From assembly GCA_958450325.1 (NCBI GenBank), contig OY288241.1:47071978-47135977 (forward strand): 64,000 nt of DNA. The letters run 5' to 3'. This document shows positions 35,027-45,485 of the stretch, one piece after another (position 1 is the first letter of the stretch; each line of letters opens with the position of its first letter). Both the position numbers and the translations under genes were made by a program. A model generated the notes under the pieces. That model was not told where the DNA came from, ran no database searches, and saw only the letters and a list, made by a program, of their open reading frames with translations. The stretch is from Agrostemma githago (Eukaryota; Streptophyta; Magnoliopsida; Caryophyllales; Caryophyllaceae).

Positions 35027-38000
35027 CCGGTATGCTGCCCGAACATTTTCAACCATCAAAAATCTGGCCCGATGGCCCTTTGCCGATTTTCAAAAAAATC
35101 GGGCCGTCCAACCGACCTTTTTTTTGTTTTTTTCCTAAAGTCCAAATTTCCCTTTTCAAAACTTTCCTCTTCTTACGACTTCCCGTATTTAGTAGTGTAG
35201 GGTCTTGTCATAAGTTGTCAAAGTCTCTTGCGTCGAAACTCCGTCGATCCTACGTCACGGGTTTTCTCCCTATCCCAGTCCGCCTTATTTGACTAAGGCA
35301 TGGCCCACCGACGTAGGACATACTACTACAAGGGAAGGCCCGTTTACACAATCGAGTCCAAAGTTTGGGGATGTCTCACGTGGACCTTCCTTCGAACAGG
35401 ACTCGGCCCACATTGCCGAATCCTAGGGAGGCCCACCTTTCACGAGTCACCCGTCTAGGTATCCTTTCCGAGCCATTTCCTTTTCAGGCTTTTCCTCACT
35501 CGGGGGCTACCCTTCAGCAGAGTGATCAATCACAGTTGCTCTGAGGGTCATGTCTTACACGTGTCTCACGTACCCCACTTTTGAGTCACTTAGATGTCAC
35601 ACCATCTAAGTCCTACCGGAACCTTTAGTCTCACTCGGGGGCTGTCCTCCACCCGAGCAGTCAAACACGGTCGCCCCATTTTCGGACTCACCCTTCTGCA
35701 GCTCGAGTCTAATTCGCGGTCGTTACCTCATCTAGGTCAACATTCGAAAATCCCGGTCCAAGAGTCTTTGTCGACCCGTCACCCCGGGCCATGTCTAGTT
35801 TGACTCCCTCTCTTGCATTTGCGCAAAGCCGAGTTTAGGCGAGTCGTGGCACCTGTCGTTCTCTCCAATCAAAGACCTTACCAAAAAAAAGAATATATAC
35901 CAACCGAGCATCCAAAAGTCCGGATTTGATTCGAGTCTAAGTCTGAGTTTGAGTCTAGGATACTCTACATCCTCATTTCAAAGTCAGAGTCAGAGTCAAT
36001 TGTATTATGTCCTCTTTTCAAAATTCAATAAAATCAGCTTTCAATATTCTATCTCTACTATATGCTTTCCTTATGTGTTTCCGAGAACATGATGATCACC
36101 ATCATACACTGTGAGCACACGCACGTGACTATTATAGGCACATCTATAATGACTGCAGGAAACCGAGACCCGTGTTTTCCCTTACCTGTTCCATGTCTGA
36201 CATAGAAAGCCACATGACTACCCTTAGCAGGAGCGGTATCGAATCCTATGACAAATCTAGGTAGTCTCCTAGTTTGGGTTCAAGATGGGAGGCAAGCCCA
36301 TTTCCCACAACAAACACCCTTCCGAGAAGATAGACCAATCCCTACCTTAGGTGTTAGTCTGGCCAACAGAACAAAGAGAAAAAAAAAACTGGACAAAAAA
36401 CAAATCGAAAGTCCAAGAGAAAAAAAAAAAAGCAAAAGGCCAAAACAAAAAAGCAGGCCATCATAAAAAAAAAAGGCATCCATGACCAAGGTTAAACGGT
36501 CAATCCAAGTGAAGATCAGAAACCCATGACCGGGGCTAAGAGGTCAGCCAAAAAAATATTCAAAAACCCATGACCGTAGTGAAAACGGGCAATTCAAAAT
36601 TATCAATACTCATACCATCCAATAAGGGAGAGACAATCAAGCTGGTCAGCTAGCACCACATCTAGCCTTCCCACATTACAACCCTCAAGACCTTCTCGAG
36701 ACCTAGGCTAGAGACGGCCCAGAATTTTGAGGATTCAAGCTCCATAGGATACCCTAACCATTAGGGCCGGACATGGAAACCAGATCCCGCATTATCAAAC
36801 CTACCCCGATCGAAGTTCGAGTCATTTTTACTCGACTTCCCCATTTCCTACCATATTGCAATACCTTACCCTCGAAGCCTTAGCTCCACAAAGTCAAGTT
36901 CCAGATGTCAAAACATCAAAGCCACTTACTTCCTAGCACCACATTTCCAAAAATATCCAAACCAGTTACCAGCCCCAAACGCGGGAACTCAACTTGCAGT
37001 CGTCATAGAACATGCCCAAATAGTTCACACCACCTCTGGGGGCTACCCCGGAGAACGCTCACCGTCACAGGATCAACATCCTAACTATTCTAGCCCTTTG
37101 ATCAAGACATCGTTGGGAATGCACCTAGCCTACACCATCGCTATGGCTAGTTACACACAAAGCCCTAATAAAGTAGGCACCATAATATATCTTTCAACAC
37201 TGAACTACAGTTTTGTTTGATTTCACTACACGTAAATACGTAGGCAGCCTTTCAACAGAGGCACAACCACCCACATTGACACACATTCAAAAAGCACCAT
37301 TATTCCGGTCACGACACTGTCATGTTCTCAGCAGCAAGCTTTGTCATCCTGGGGGCTTCTTTTAGACAGAAGACCTCCATCCCCCCACAAAATCCAAATA
37401 CTTTAAAAAAACTAGCCTCCTTTCTATAGAGTGTCCTAGTACTCGGCTCAGTCGAAGATGAGAATCTGTCAGGACTCGAAGGAATACTAACTTTGGGAAT
37501 GTACCCTAAAATCAAATATCGAAAAGAGCACCAGACTATAACATTGCTACTGCTAAGTCCTGCAAAAACAGTCTCCTAACAGACTATTGCAATCCCCGCA
37601 TAGCATATCTATCTCATTTTGATGTTTGACCGTGTTGTCACTCGCCTAGGCTACGGAATAGCGCAACTCAAGAGCCTTGTCATCTTAGGCGGCACACCCC
37701 TTATCGAGTCACGGTCCAAGCCTTAGAGAGTCCAAGTTCGTGTCTGTCAACTCGTCCTGTCGCGTCCAGAGTCGAGTCTGTTGGTAGGCCTCTCTCTTCA
37801 AATTCTTGCTTTGAAAATTTGCAAAACTTAGCCATTTGAGCAAATCCATTTCGACAAGGTCAAATTTCAGTCCATTTAAACTGCAAATTTCTTTTCTACC
37901 TCTTTTGATTTTGAAAACCTATCTCCTAGCACGTGAGTTGCTTTCTGGACATCGATTTCAAAATAAAGCAAAAATTATTTTCCCCAGCGCAAGTCAGTCT

Positions 38001-38594
38001 ATAGATGCTAAATGCATTTTCTATATGCTATCTTGCTATTTGCTATTTCTGCCTACATATCTAATGTTTCAGGTACCAGCTTGTGCTTCCCAAAGGAACA
38101 TCAAGCCTTTACTTCCCCAGCGTGCGTGAGTCGGTGTTTTGCCTAAATGTTACATACGAATTGCTATGTGTCGGCATCATACAGGTACACCCAGACTCGA
38201 GAAGGAAGTCTCCTCATAAGAATCCTCCAGGCAACATTTCTACTAAAGAATCGGGATGTGTCTGCGAACGGATACACCCATAGCTTCCTATGCAAGCTCC
38301 CGCGTAATTCTGAATCGAGATTTGTCTGCAAACGGACACACCCATAGCCTCCTATGCAAGCTCCCGCGCAGCTCCAAGATGGGATGTGTCTGCAACGGGC
38401 ACACCCAAGGCTTCTTAGGCAAGTCCCCACAGAGCTATTAGCATCAACTCATGTATGATTTCAGTCATATAGCTGGCGAGCCCCTTTACCCGAGTCTAAT
38501 GGACTATAAACGACCCGATCGGAAGTCTGCCAGGTTTTAATCTTTGATTGGCCTGGTAGCTACTCTGACTTTCGCCTTGTCCAAGCCTCAGTCA
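35027..38594 (+). other. Non-coding interior of Element 2, right part
   Basis: Begins with leader sequence homologous to Element 1 (35027-35460). From about 35460 to 37200 there is no gag-pol; the sequence holds short repeated phrases such as CACTCGGGGGCT (35498 and 35634) and CCATGACC (36480-36580). At about 37225-37271 the post-pol block TACGTAGGCAGCC followed by GGCACAACCAC appears, then a 64-bp tandem repeat and the pre-PPT block at about 38500-38594. No credible protein-coding gene was found. Confidence 0.7.
38252..38436 (+). repeat. 64-bp tandem repeat in Element 2
   Basis: Almost three units starting at 38252, 38316 and 38380, each with TGTCTGCRAACGGAYACACC, CCATAGC(T/C)TCCTATGCAAG and CTCCCGCG, the last more diverged. 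It lies shortly before the 3' LTR, the same relative place where Element 3 has a much larger array. Confidence 0.8.
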
Positions 38595-38606
38595 CAGTGG
38601 GGGCTC
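38595..38606 (+). other. Polypurine tract of Element 2
   Basis: CAGTGGGGGCTC directly before the 3' LTR; differs from the Element 1 tract only in the first bases. Confidence 0.72.
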
Positions 38607-40055
38607 TGTAGACACGCACATTTTGACCGCCAGGTGTCTATAGCAGTTTCCAAAAAACACCCTATGATGATCGGACGCAAACATGACTTAATACACTCGA
38701 TTTTCGGACTCGGAATCAATAGTAGTTGGCACGAGCTGTTAGCGGAGTAAAAATCTCACAAAACAGACCTCAAATCCAGGCCCAGTGGGTCGTTTCCAGT
38801 CAAATGAGACTAATTTGGGTCAAAACCGACACCAAGGGCAAAACCGTCTTTTAGCAGCCGGGTCAAACCCCAGTCAAAGACGTTTCCGAGACCTAAAAAT
38901 CTGCCACGCAGCTTTCGGAAATTCGATTTGAAGTCAAATACCTCACAAAAAACCGGAAGCCTACTTCACCCTAACCGATGTTTCTTCCCCTACAAGTAAC
39001 CTTTTCCTATCCAAAGACGGAATCCTACTTCACCCCAACCGGTTGTTTTCTTCCTTTACAAAACATCTTTTCTAACAATCATTCCGAATATTTGATATCG
39101 ATTTCATAATCGAATATCGAATATAACGAATATCAAAAATTTAAGTCGAGTATAAATTATGCTATATATGTACGCGATTTAACAAAATTGTTGTTTTCGA
39201 GAAAAGTGTCTCGAGAACAGGCAACCATGCGAGTCGCACGAGTCCTGTGCGAGTCGCATGGCCACGCGCGTCGCGTAGTCTCCTGAAAACCGTAACGCCG
39301 AAAAGCGATCCCGTCTTATTTTTATTTAAAAACATTTTTTCCTTTTTTATAAAACAACGGGCTTTTCGGTATATTTTAGGTTTCGACAAATCTTTTCAAA
39401 ACCATGCATTGCATTATATTTACATCTTTTATTCAATTTACAAACCGTTACTAACCCGTTTGTTCTTTGTCTTTGTATCTTATTTTCGTTGTTTTGTTTT
39501 ATTATACTAAAACGAACCCCGCATTCTAAAACAACTTTGACGTTAAATTTAAATACATTAAATGACGTAGAACAAACATAATTCACATGTTTAGTCTAAA
39601 AAGCCTTGTTTGCATATCATTCAACCGTCGAACTAACGCGCGTACACCAAAATCGAACGATATCTTAGTAAAGGTCGTTAAGTGCGGGCGGGGTTGGGTG
39701 TTCTTTGTGAACTTCCCAACACGTACCCTCCTCCCTTACTCAGAACCATGGTTTCCGGATGTCCGAATCCATTGGCATACGAGAGTCATTCAATACTCGA
39801 TTACAAATAATGTCGGTATCGGTATCGCAATGCTAAGGGACGAACCCAATAAACTCTGAAAGCGGAATGGGCCGTACTTTGTGCACGACCCACTACGACA
39901 TAGAGTGAGTTCGAACGGGCCCGAACTCCCACAAAGTTCGGTGGCGACTCCTACTTCGATTTAAATTTCAACTCGAGATCCATCTCACATGAGATTCATT
40001 CGCCTCCCCAAACCCGCGCGTGGCCGCGTCGGGGTGGACCTATGTCATGTCCACA
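38607..40055 (+). repeat. 3' LTR of Element 2
   Basis: 1449 bp, starts TGTAGACACG, ends TGTCCACA. Near-identical to 25345-26794 with scattered substitutions and small indels; it lacks an ~18-bp CCGCGCGGG-type segment near 39262 and carries a small insertion near 38945. Differences look more frequent than between the Element 1 LTRs. The TGGCGACTCC segment is at 39942-39951. Confidence 0.88.
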
Positions 40056-40615
40056 TCAGTACATTTTTTGCAGTACATTTATTTTAAAATTTAATGCAGT
40101 ACATTTATTTTAATCTTTGATACGGAGTACTTTTTAAACTTTATTATTAAAACAGTACATTTCTTTTATCATAGAATACATATGATTATTTTTTCAATTT
40201 TAACGCAGTACATTTTTTTTTCAAGTTTGTCGCAGTACGTAAAAAAGAGGAACAAGCTGTAGGTATGGGAGAAGACAAAAGAGAGTGTCAAACCCTAAAA
40301 TAATAATATATATTTTGAACTTTCGAAAAAAAATCATAATTTCAATAATTAATGATAATTAATGGTTGATGCCTATTCTTCAATCAAAATCGTATCCATA
40401 ATCTATTAAATTTAATAAATTGAATGAATGTATAATTAGATTTGGAGGTAATCAATGATAATTGGAAAAAAATGGTTTTTAGGGTTAGGGTAGAGAGGGT
40501 GAAAGAGAAATGAAATCAGGTTTGTTTTTTGATAAGGGTACGCAATGGTAAAATTTGTGTAAATAGTTTTCCGTCGAGTAAAATGCGTACTGCGAAGAGT
40601 AACTCCGAAAAACAA

Positions 40616-41058
40616 AACAAAATAAATTTCTTTACCATTTTTTTTCAACCCTCAATTTAGCCTCCATCTCATTCAACCTCCATTATCAATTAATCACCTT
40701 CCACCATATTCATCCATATCTATTCTCCATCCTAAGCTATCCCTTCCCTCCACTAGAAATTAACCACCATTTGTAATTATGACTCCCCCTTTTGAAATCT
40801 AATTCACCCCAAAAAATTTCAGTGATCCGCACTAAAGATTTTCACCATGTATTGCTCCATCTCGATTATCCAACAACAGTAGTCAACCCAAAAATAAACA
40901 CCCTGAGTCAACCAATTCGCAGCCACTATCAGACGTTCGTCACATAACCACCACGCCAGTCTAAGCTACAACCCGAGCCTACCACATCAGCCACTACCCC
41001 GCTTCATCGGTTGAACGCCCAATCCTTCCCCTCCTTCTCATCTACACTGTTAATCTCC
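40616..41058. other. Gene-less stretch
   Basis: CA-rich and AT-rich sequence with no supported gene. It appears continuous with 41866 onward once the hAT-like element is removed. Confidence 0.4.
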
Positions 41059-41066
41059 GATGAAAC

Positions 41067-41857
41067 CAGGGCCTATCATTTTGGCGGCCTAGTGCGAAAG
41101 TTGAAATTGGGGCCCTTTCACGCTCTGCCTCCTATTTCATTCGCTTTAAACTAACACCACAATTTTGGCCAAAAACTCAAATATTATATGAATATATACG
41201 ATTTCTTATACCTTTAATAAGATACAGAGTGCAGAATATATACAAAATAAATCATAGCAATTTAAATAAGCGACATTTGACTTTGTCCTTGTCTTTATAA
41301 AATATCCTAAGAAAATTAATTAAATTATTTTTGTTATTAAGCAAAACATCATGACATTTTATTCAGTAGGGATCTATGATGCATATTATCATACACAAAC
41401 TTATCAATTATGGAATATTACAAATTTCGTGTATATTTTCAATAGCGAAATTTGTTAATATCATCCACCTAATTCATGAACATTGAACATTGGACATTTT
41501 TTTATTTGATTTAACGGTATACTTCAACATTCAATTTGACCAAAACAAAATGTGAAAGTTTATTTTAAAAAATATATGTGATGGGTCATGGAAATAAATG
41601 TACGATTGTATCTCCTAAATTATGTTACAATAAAATTTGTTTTAATATACAAAACGCTTTAGTGGGGAATTGAAACCCATGACCTAACGAATAAAACGAA
41701 CTTTTAATGCCACACCTACCACTACTCCACTACACTATATTTGTCTAGTTTTTCATTCAAATTAAATAAAAAACTTAACTATAATAGCAGTTTTGGGCCC
41801 TAAAAACCTTGGGCCCAGTGCGACCGCGCGGGCTGCACTGCCCCAGGGCCAGCCCTG
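41067..41857. mobile_element. hAT-like non-autonomous transposon
   Basis: Left end CAGGGCCTATCATTTTGGCG and right end CCCCAGGGCCAGCCCTG are short inverted repeats of the CAGGGC type; internal sequences next to both ends (GGGGCCC and GGGCCC) are also mirrored. The 8-bp flanks are GATGAAAC (41059-41066) and GATGAAAT (41858-41865), seven of eight identical, the length expected for hAT. 791 bp with no transposase gene. Confidence 0.68.
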
Positions 41858-41865
41858 GATGAAAT

Positions 41866-42150
41866 ATCAAATGGCCACCAAACTCCGACTGCGCATTTGG
41901 TGGTGTGGTGTTGATGGTTCCTCGGTGTGTCAGCAAGAGGTGACTTGTGTTGGTAGTTCGTTGTTTTGAGATTGTTCTTGGGGGCTCGTCGAAGGTGAAT
42001 CAGGAATAAATAAGGGTCGAGCGTGGAATTTATCAAAGTAGATCGCGGTGGACGGCGGCACACCTTGGTGGTCAGTGGAAAGGCTTTAGGATCCAAGTTT
42101 GGTTAGAGTGAAGTCGGGGGGATTGGTTTTCCCAATTTATTGTTTCTCAA
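41866..42150. other. Gene-less spacer
   Basis: GT-rich sequence without a supported gene. The minus-strand frame 41800-42096 overlaps the hAT-like end and is not credible. Confidence 0.4.
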
Positions 42151-42154
42151 AGAA

Positions 42155-42950
42155 ACCTGATATTTGATGGGAATAATCCAAACTATTACTCACCTTCTTA
42201 GAATAATCTCAAGTAATCTGAATTTTAAATATCATGTTCTTAAACTAGACTTGATAATTACATGTTATAATAGGTTAGAAGGAACAAGATGTTTCTTTCT
42301 CCTCTTTTTTTTTCATTACCACCTTCGTCACCATCATCAACCTCCATCAAAACCAACTCCACCATCGATACACAATCATCAATTATCCAACTTCATTTTC
42401 AAACCAACCAACTCCACCACAGATTCCTCCTCGTCCTTTACGCGAGTGTAAGACCATCAAACCAACTCGACCACCGATAAACCGAATGACACAGACCGTC
42501 CGTTCGGAACAGGACCAGACAAGACACATACCGGTTCGATCTCCAAAAAAGGTTATGTCCATTCTCCAGTTCGATCCACACTTTTTTTTTCAAATTCATT
42601 ATATGTTCCCGGTTCGACCCGGTGCAAACATGATCTTAAGGGGTCCGGTTCGAGTCTCCTCCTAACTGGTCTGGTCTCTGAGTTTGTTTTTTTTGGGTGA
42701 CTAGTCTTCGCGTCCATCTGGTCCGGTCCAAGTTTGGACCGGTGAACACACCCCTAGGAGGGTCTAAGGGATGGTTAGGGAAAAAAAAATTGTGTTAATT
42801 TTAGATTAGTGACCAGAAAAATAAGTAGCCGGTCATTTAGACTATTATGAGAGAAAGGTACTCAAAGTTCGGGTTATTATGAGATCATATACTTGGAATT
42901 ATTCTAAGACGATGAGTAATAGTTTGGATTATTTTCATGAAATGACCCAA
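42155..42950. mobile_element. TIR transposon with ~55-bp inverted repeats
   Basis: GGGAATAATCCAAACTATTA followed by CTCACCTTCTTAGAATAAT at the left (from ~42169) is mirrored at the right by ATTATTCTAAGACGATGAGT followed by AATAGTTTGGATTATT (to ~42935). Outer limits are set by weaker matches. The ends resemble those of the MULE-like MITE family (GGTTATTTCATGAGAATAAT), so it may be a distant relative. Inside is CCGGTTCG-rich sequence with no recognisable gene. The duplication was not resolved. Confidence 0.5.
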
Positions 42951-43222
42951 ATGAAAATGGGGCCTACATTACCTGATCAAGTCATTTTATATCAATTCTA
43001 TTCTTGTATAGTTGTATGGTATGTCCAATACATGAGTTTATTATTAAATTAAATTAAATGAAGTTAAGTTTATTTTGAGAAAAGACTTATAGTTGAGATT
43101 ATTTTTGTTAAATAACCGAAAAGGAAATATATAACTATTGAATTAATCTAAGAGAATATAAATCATGTTCAATATTCCATTACATTCTACAATTCTTTAA
43201 TTTATTTACTTATTTTAGTTTT
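42951..43222. other. Gene-less spacer
   Basis: AT-rich, nothing recognised. Ends with TTTAGTTTT (43214-43222), the left duplication of the next MITE. Confidence 0.4.
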
Positions 43223-43711
43223 GGGTTATTTCATGAGAATAATCTCAACCATGTGTGTAATTCTTAAAATAATTCAAACTATACGTAATCTCATTTTAAT
43301 ATGAACTACGCATTCATTAATCTCGCTTTGCTATGTATGAAATTATGACTTGCTATTATTGGTCATAGTGACTTGTTGTAACTTTCTAGGGTTTTATTTG
43401 GTTCGTTGCAGTTATCGTGAAAGTCAAAATTACAATAATTTTTTTTTTTCATAGCTTCTATAAGGCTGATTGAAAAAGAAATGAAAGATGAATTTTCCGA
43501 AAATTTAATTTTTTTTATCAATGACCGAAAATGAACACGAAATGTGAATCAGAAGAAGAAGAGTTGAAAAGGGGAGGTTCAACAGGTAGCCGGTCACCCA
43601 TAACAAAGCGAGATTAATGAAGACGTCGTTCGTATTAAAATAAGATTACGTATAGTTTGTATTAATTTAAGAAGTATACACATATTTGGTATTATTTCCA
43701 TGAAATAACTC
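43223..43711. mobile_element. MULE-like MITE, copy 2, with 9-bp duplication
   Basis: GGGTTATTTCATGAGAATAA at the left, TTATTTCCATGAAATAACTC at the right, with long inverted repeats as in copy 1. It is bracketed by a perfect 9-bp duplication TTTAGTTTT (43214-43222 and 43712-43720), the length expected for Mutator-like elements. 489 bp, aligned with 24651-25143 along most of its length. Confidence 0.78.
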
Positions 43712-43816
43712 TTTAGTTTTTGTCTAATTCATTTCTTTACCTATATAATTCTTCATTCAATTTATTTTTTTACCTATAATTTTCATCAAGAGAGGTATTT
43801 TAATTTAAAAATAATA

Positions 43817-44023
43817 CTCTATCTGTTTCATTGATATCTTCCACATTTCTTTTTTCAACCATCTCTTTGAATTCTTCCACTATCTTTTTTTACTACCAAA
43901 CTTCTCTCTTACTTAGGTGATCCACTTACTTACTTTACTTCCTCTCTATTTTTACATATTTTATTGCTTTTCTTAAAAAATGTTCCACTTTTAAGGTGGA
44001 AGAAATCATTGAAACGGAGAGAG
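43817..44023. mobile_element. Third Stowaway MITE
   Basis: CTCTATCTGTTTCATTGATA at the left, GAAATCATTGAAACGGAGAG then AG at the right; inverted repeats extend through CTTCCAC. TA flanks at 43815-43816 and 44024-44025. 207 bp. Confidence 0.75.
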
Positions 44024-44253
44024 TAATAACTTGGATGTAAGGAGCAAATGTGATGAATTTTAAATTCTTTCAAAAATAATGAATTATGATAATACCTCCA
44101 TGATAAGAAAGTCTTGATACGCAGATTTTCCTTGGAATAAAACTTTGTCAATTTTGTAATCGTGCGTCTCACCTGCATGGAATTGGTGAACAATGTATGT
44201 GGTTGTTGTTGTTTTGGTCTGAAAATAATCTAAAATAACTTACATAAAATTAA

Positions 44254-44573
44254 GGGTTATTTCATGGGAATAATACCAACTATGCGTGTGCTTCTTAAAT
44301 TAATACAAACTATACGTAATCTCATTTTAATATGAAATACGCATTCATTAATCTCGCTTTGCTATGTATGAAATTATGACTTGCAATTACCGGTCATAGT
44401 GACTTGTCGTAATTTTCTAGGTTTTATTAGGTACGTTGCAGTTATCGTGAAAGTCAAAATTACAATAAAAACATTTTTTTCATAGCTTCTATAAGGCTAA
44501 TTGAAAAACAACTTGAAGATGAATTTTCGGAAAATTTAATTTTTTTTATCAATAGCCGAAAATGAACACGAAA
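44254..44573 (+). mobile_element. MULE-like MITE, copy 3, truncated
   Basis: Starts GGGTTATTTCATGGGAATAA and follows copy 2 up to AATGAACACGAAA, then stops where a Helitron-like 5' end begins at 44574. The right half is not found next to it. Confidence 0.65.
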
Positions 44574-44620
44574 TCTATATATTATATTAAAAGGAGATAA
44601 ACTCGAATGATGTTAACGCG
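44574..44620 (+). other. Helitron-like 5' terminus
   Basis: TCTATATATTATATTAAAAG then GAGATAAACTCG resembles the 5' ends of plant Helitrons, and it interrupts the MITE between A and T (cgaaA/Tgtgaa in the intact copies), as a Helitron insertion would. A matching 3' end (hairpin plus CTAG on the plus strand, followed by the rest of the MITE) was not found, so the extent is unknown. Confidence 0.4.
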
Positions 44621-44754
44621 GTTTGGTTAAAAAAAATCTTAATTCTTGATGATAAAATAATCAAGTGGAGAATTATAACTAACGCATCTTACTTTTGTAC
44701 TTAGTTAAAATATAAATAAATAAAAAAATAGAGTAAACTTGAGTAAATCATTTC

Positions 44755-45021
44755 TTATAACGAAGAGTTCATACCAGGCCACAACTCCGAATAATCAGAA
44801 TACCATTGAAAAGCAGATTTTTGTGATATGCATTGATCCCTTTTAATTAGTTCACTAATTTTTGTAGGATCATCATTAGACGAATCTATATTTGAATTAT
44901 TTATGTTCATCTCCTTTGAAATTTCTAGTAATTTTGTTGCAGTATTACTTGTAGTATTCTCTTGGGAAATTTCTAGTAAATTTGTTGTAGCATCACTGGG
45001 AGTATTTTGATCTTTCGCCAT
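44755..45021 (-). CDS. Small unrecognised open frame, 88 residues
   Basis: Minus-strand frame with ATG at 45021. Not recognised. The N-terminal half contains two imperfect copies of a TTNLLEISQENT / ATKLLEISKEMN unit; the C-terminal part (RDQCISQKSAFQWYSDYSEL) has no low-complexity character and looks like real coding sequence. It lies between a Helitron-like 5' end and a truncated MITE, so it may be a captured gene fragment rather than a functional gene. No introns or promoter could be supported. Confidence 0.3.
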   Translation of the reverse strand: MAKDQNTPSDATTNLLEISQENTTSNTATKLLEISKEMNINNSNIDSSNDDPTKISELIKRDQCISQKSAFQWYSDYSELWPGMNSSL

Positions 45022-45289
45022 TTTCTCAGATTTTACTTAACTAAAGACAAAATGTGATGCTCATATATATCTATTATAGATAGATCATAATAAGTTCTTT
45101 TAGTATGATATTTTACAAAAATGGAAGTAAGTCATGACATTATATGAAACACTTATTAAATAGATACCTAAATAATCGATAACAATTAATTACTTCTATT
45201 TGGTTAGGCTACACATGGAAAGAACCATTTTTTTTCTTCTTTTTCATAAAGTGAGTCATAAGGCCAAAATGTGAAAATAATAAATTTGA

Positions 45290-45485
45290 AAGTTATTTCG
45301 TAAGAATAATCTCAACTATTTCTGCAACCATGTGTATAATCATATCTTCCCTATTTCTGTCATTCTTAAATTAATTAATACTTTACGTAATCACAAATTA
45401 ATATGTTCAATGTCTTCATTCATCTCTCCTTGATATGGGTGACTAATTACCTACAAAACCGGTTTAACCTCCCTTATTCAACTTA
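45290..45485 (+). mobile_element. MULE-like MITE, copy 4, truncated
   Basis: AGTTATTTCGTAAGAATAAT, ATTCTTAAATTAATTAATAC, TTTACGTAATCAC and CATTCATCTCTCCTTGATAT follow the left part of the MITE family with more changes. It ends at the Helitron 2 terminus (CTAG at 45486). Confidence 0.5.

Larger units (their letters stand above)
25345..40055 (+). mobile_element. Element 2: non-autonomous relative of Element 1 without gag-pol
   Basis: LTRs of 1450 and 1449 bp start TGTAGACAC and end TGTCCACA. Flanks are GCAGT (25340-25344) and TCAGT (40056-40060), a 5-bp duplication with one difference. It has the same tRNA-Arg primer-binding site, leader blocks, post-pol CGTAGGCA block, pre-PPT block and purine tract as Element 1, but no gag, protease, RT or integrase. 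Without the nested solo LTRs (27606-35021) it is about 7.3 kb. It would need proteins from an autonomous Tat-type element such as Element 1. An alternative is a once-complete element with a large internal deletion; about 1.75 kb of unrelated sequence sits where gag-pol should be. Confidence 0.85.
25154..40607. mobile_element. Small TIR transposon split by Element 2
   Basis: Left end GGGTGTTGCTCTTCGCAGTA (25154) and right end TACTGCGAAGAGTAACTCCG (40607) are inverted repeats continuing through CGCATTTTACTCGA, about 33 bp. An 8-bp direct repeat AAAAACAA flanks it (25146-25153 and 40608-40615), which fits a hAT-type duplication. Without Element 2 it is about 740 bp and contains several GCAGTACATTT motifs. 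Element 2 sits inside at 25345-40055. Confidence 0.65.
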
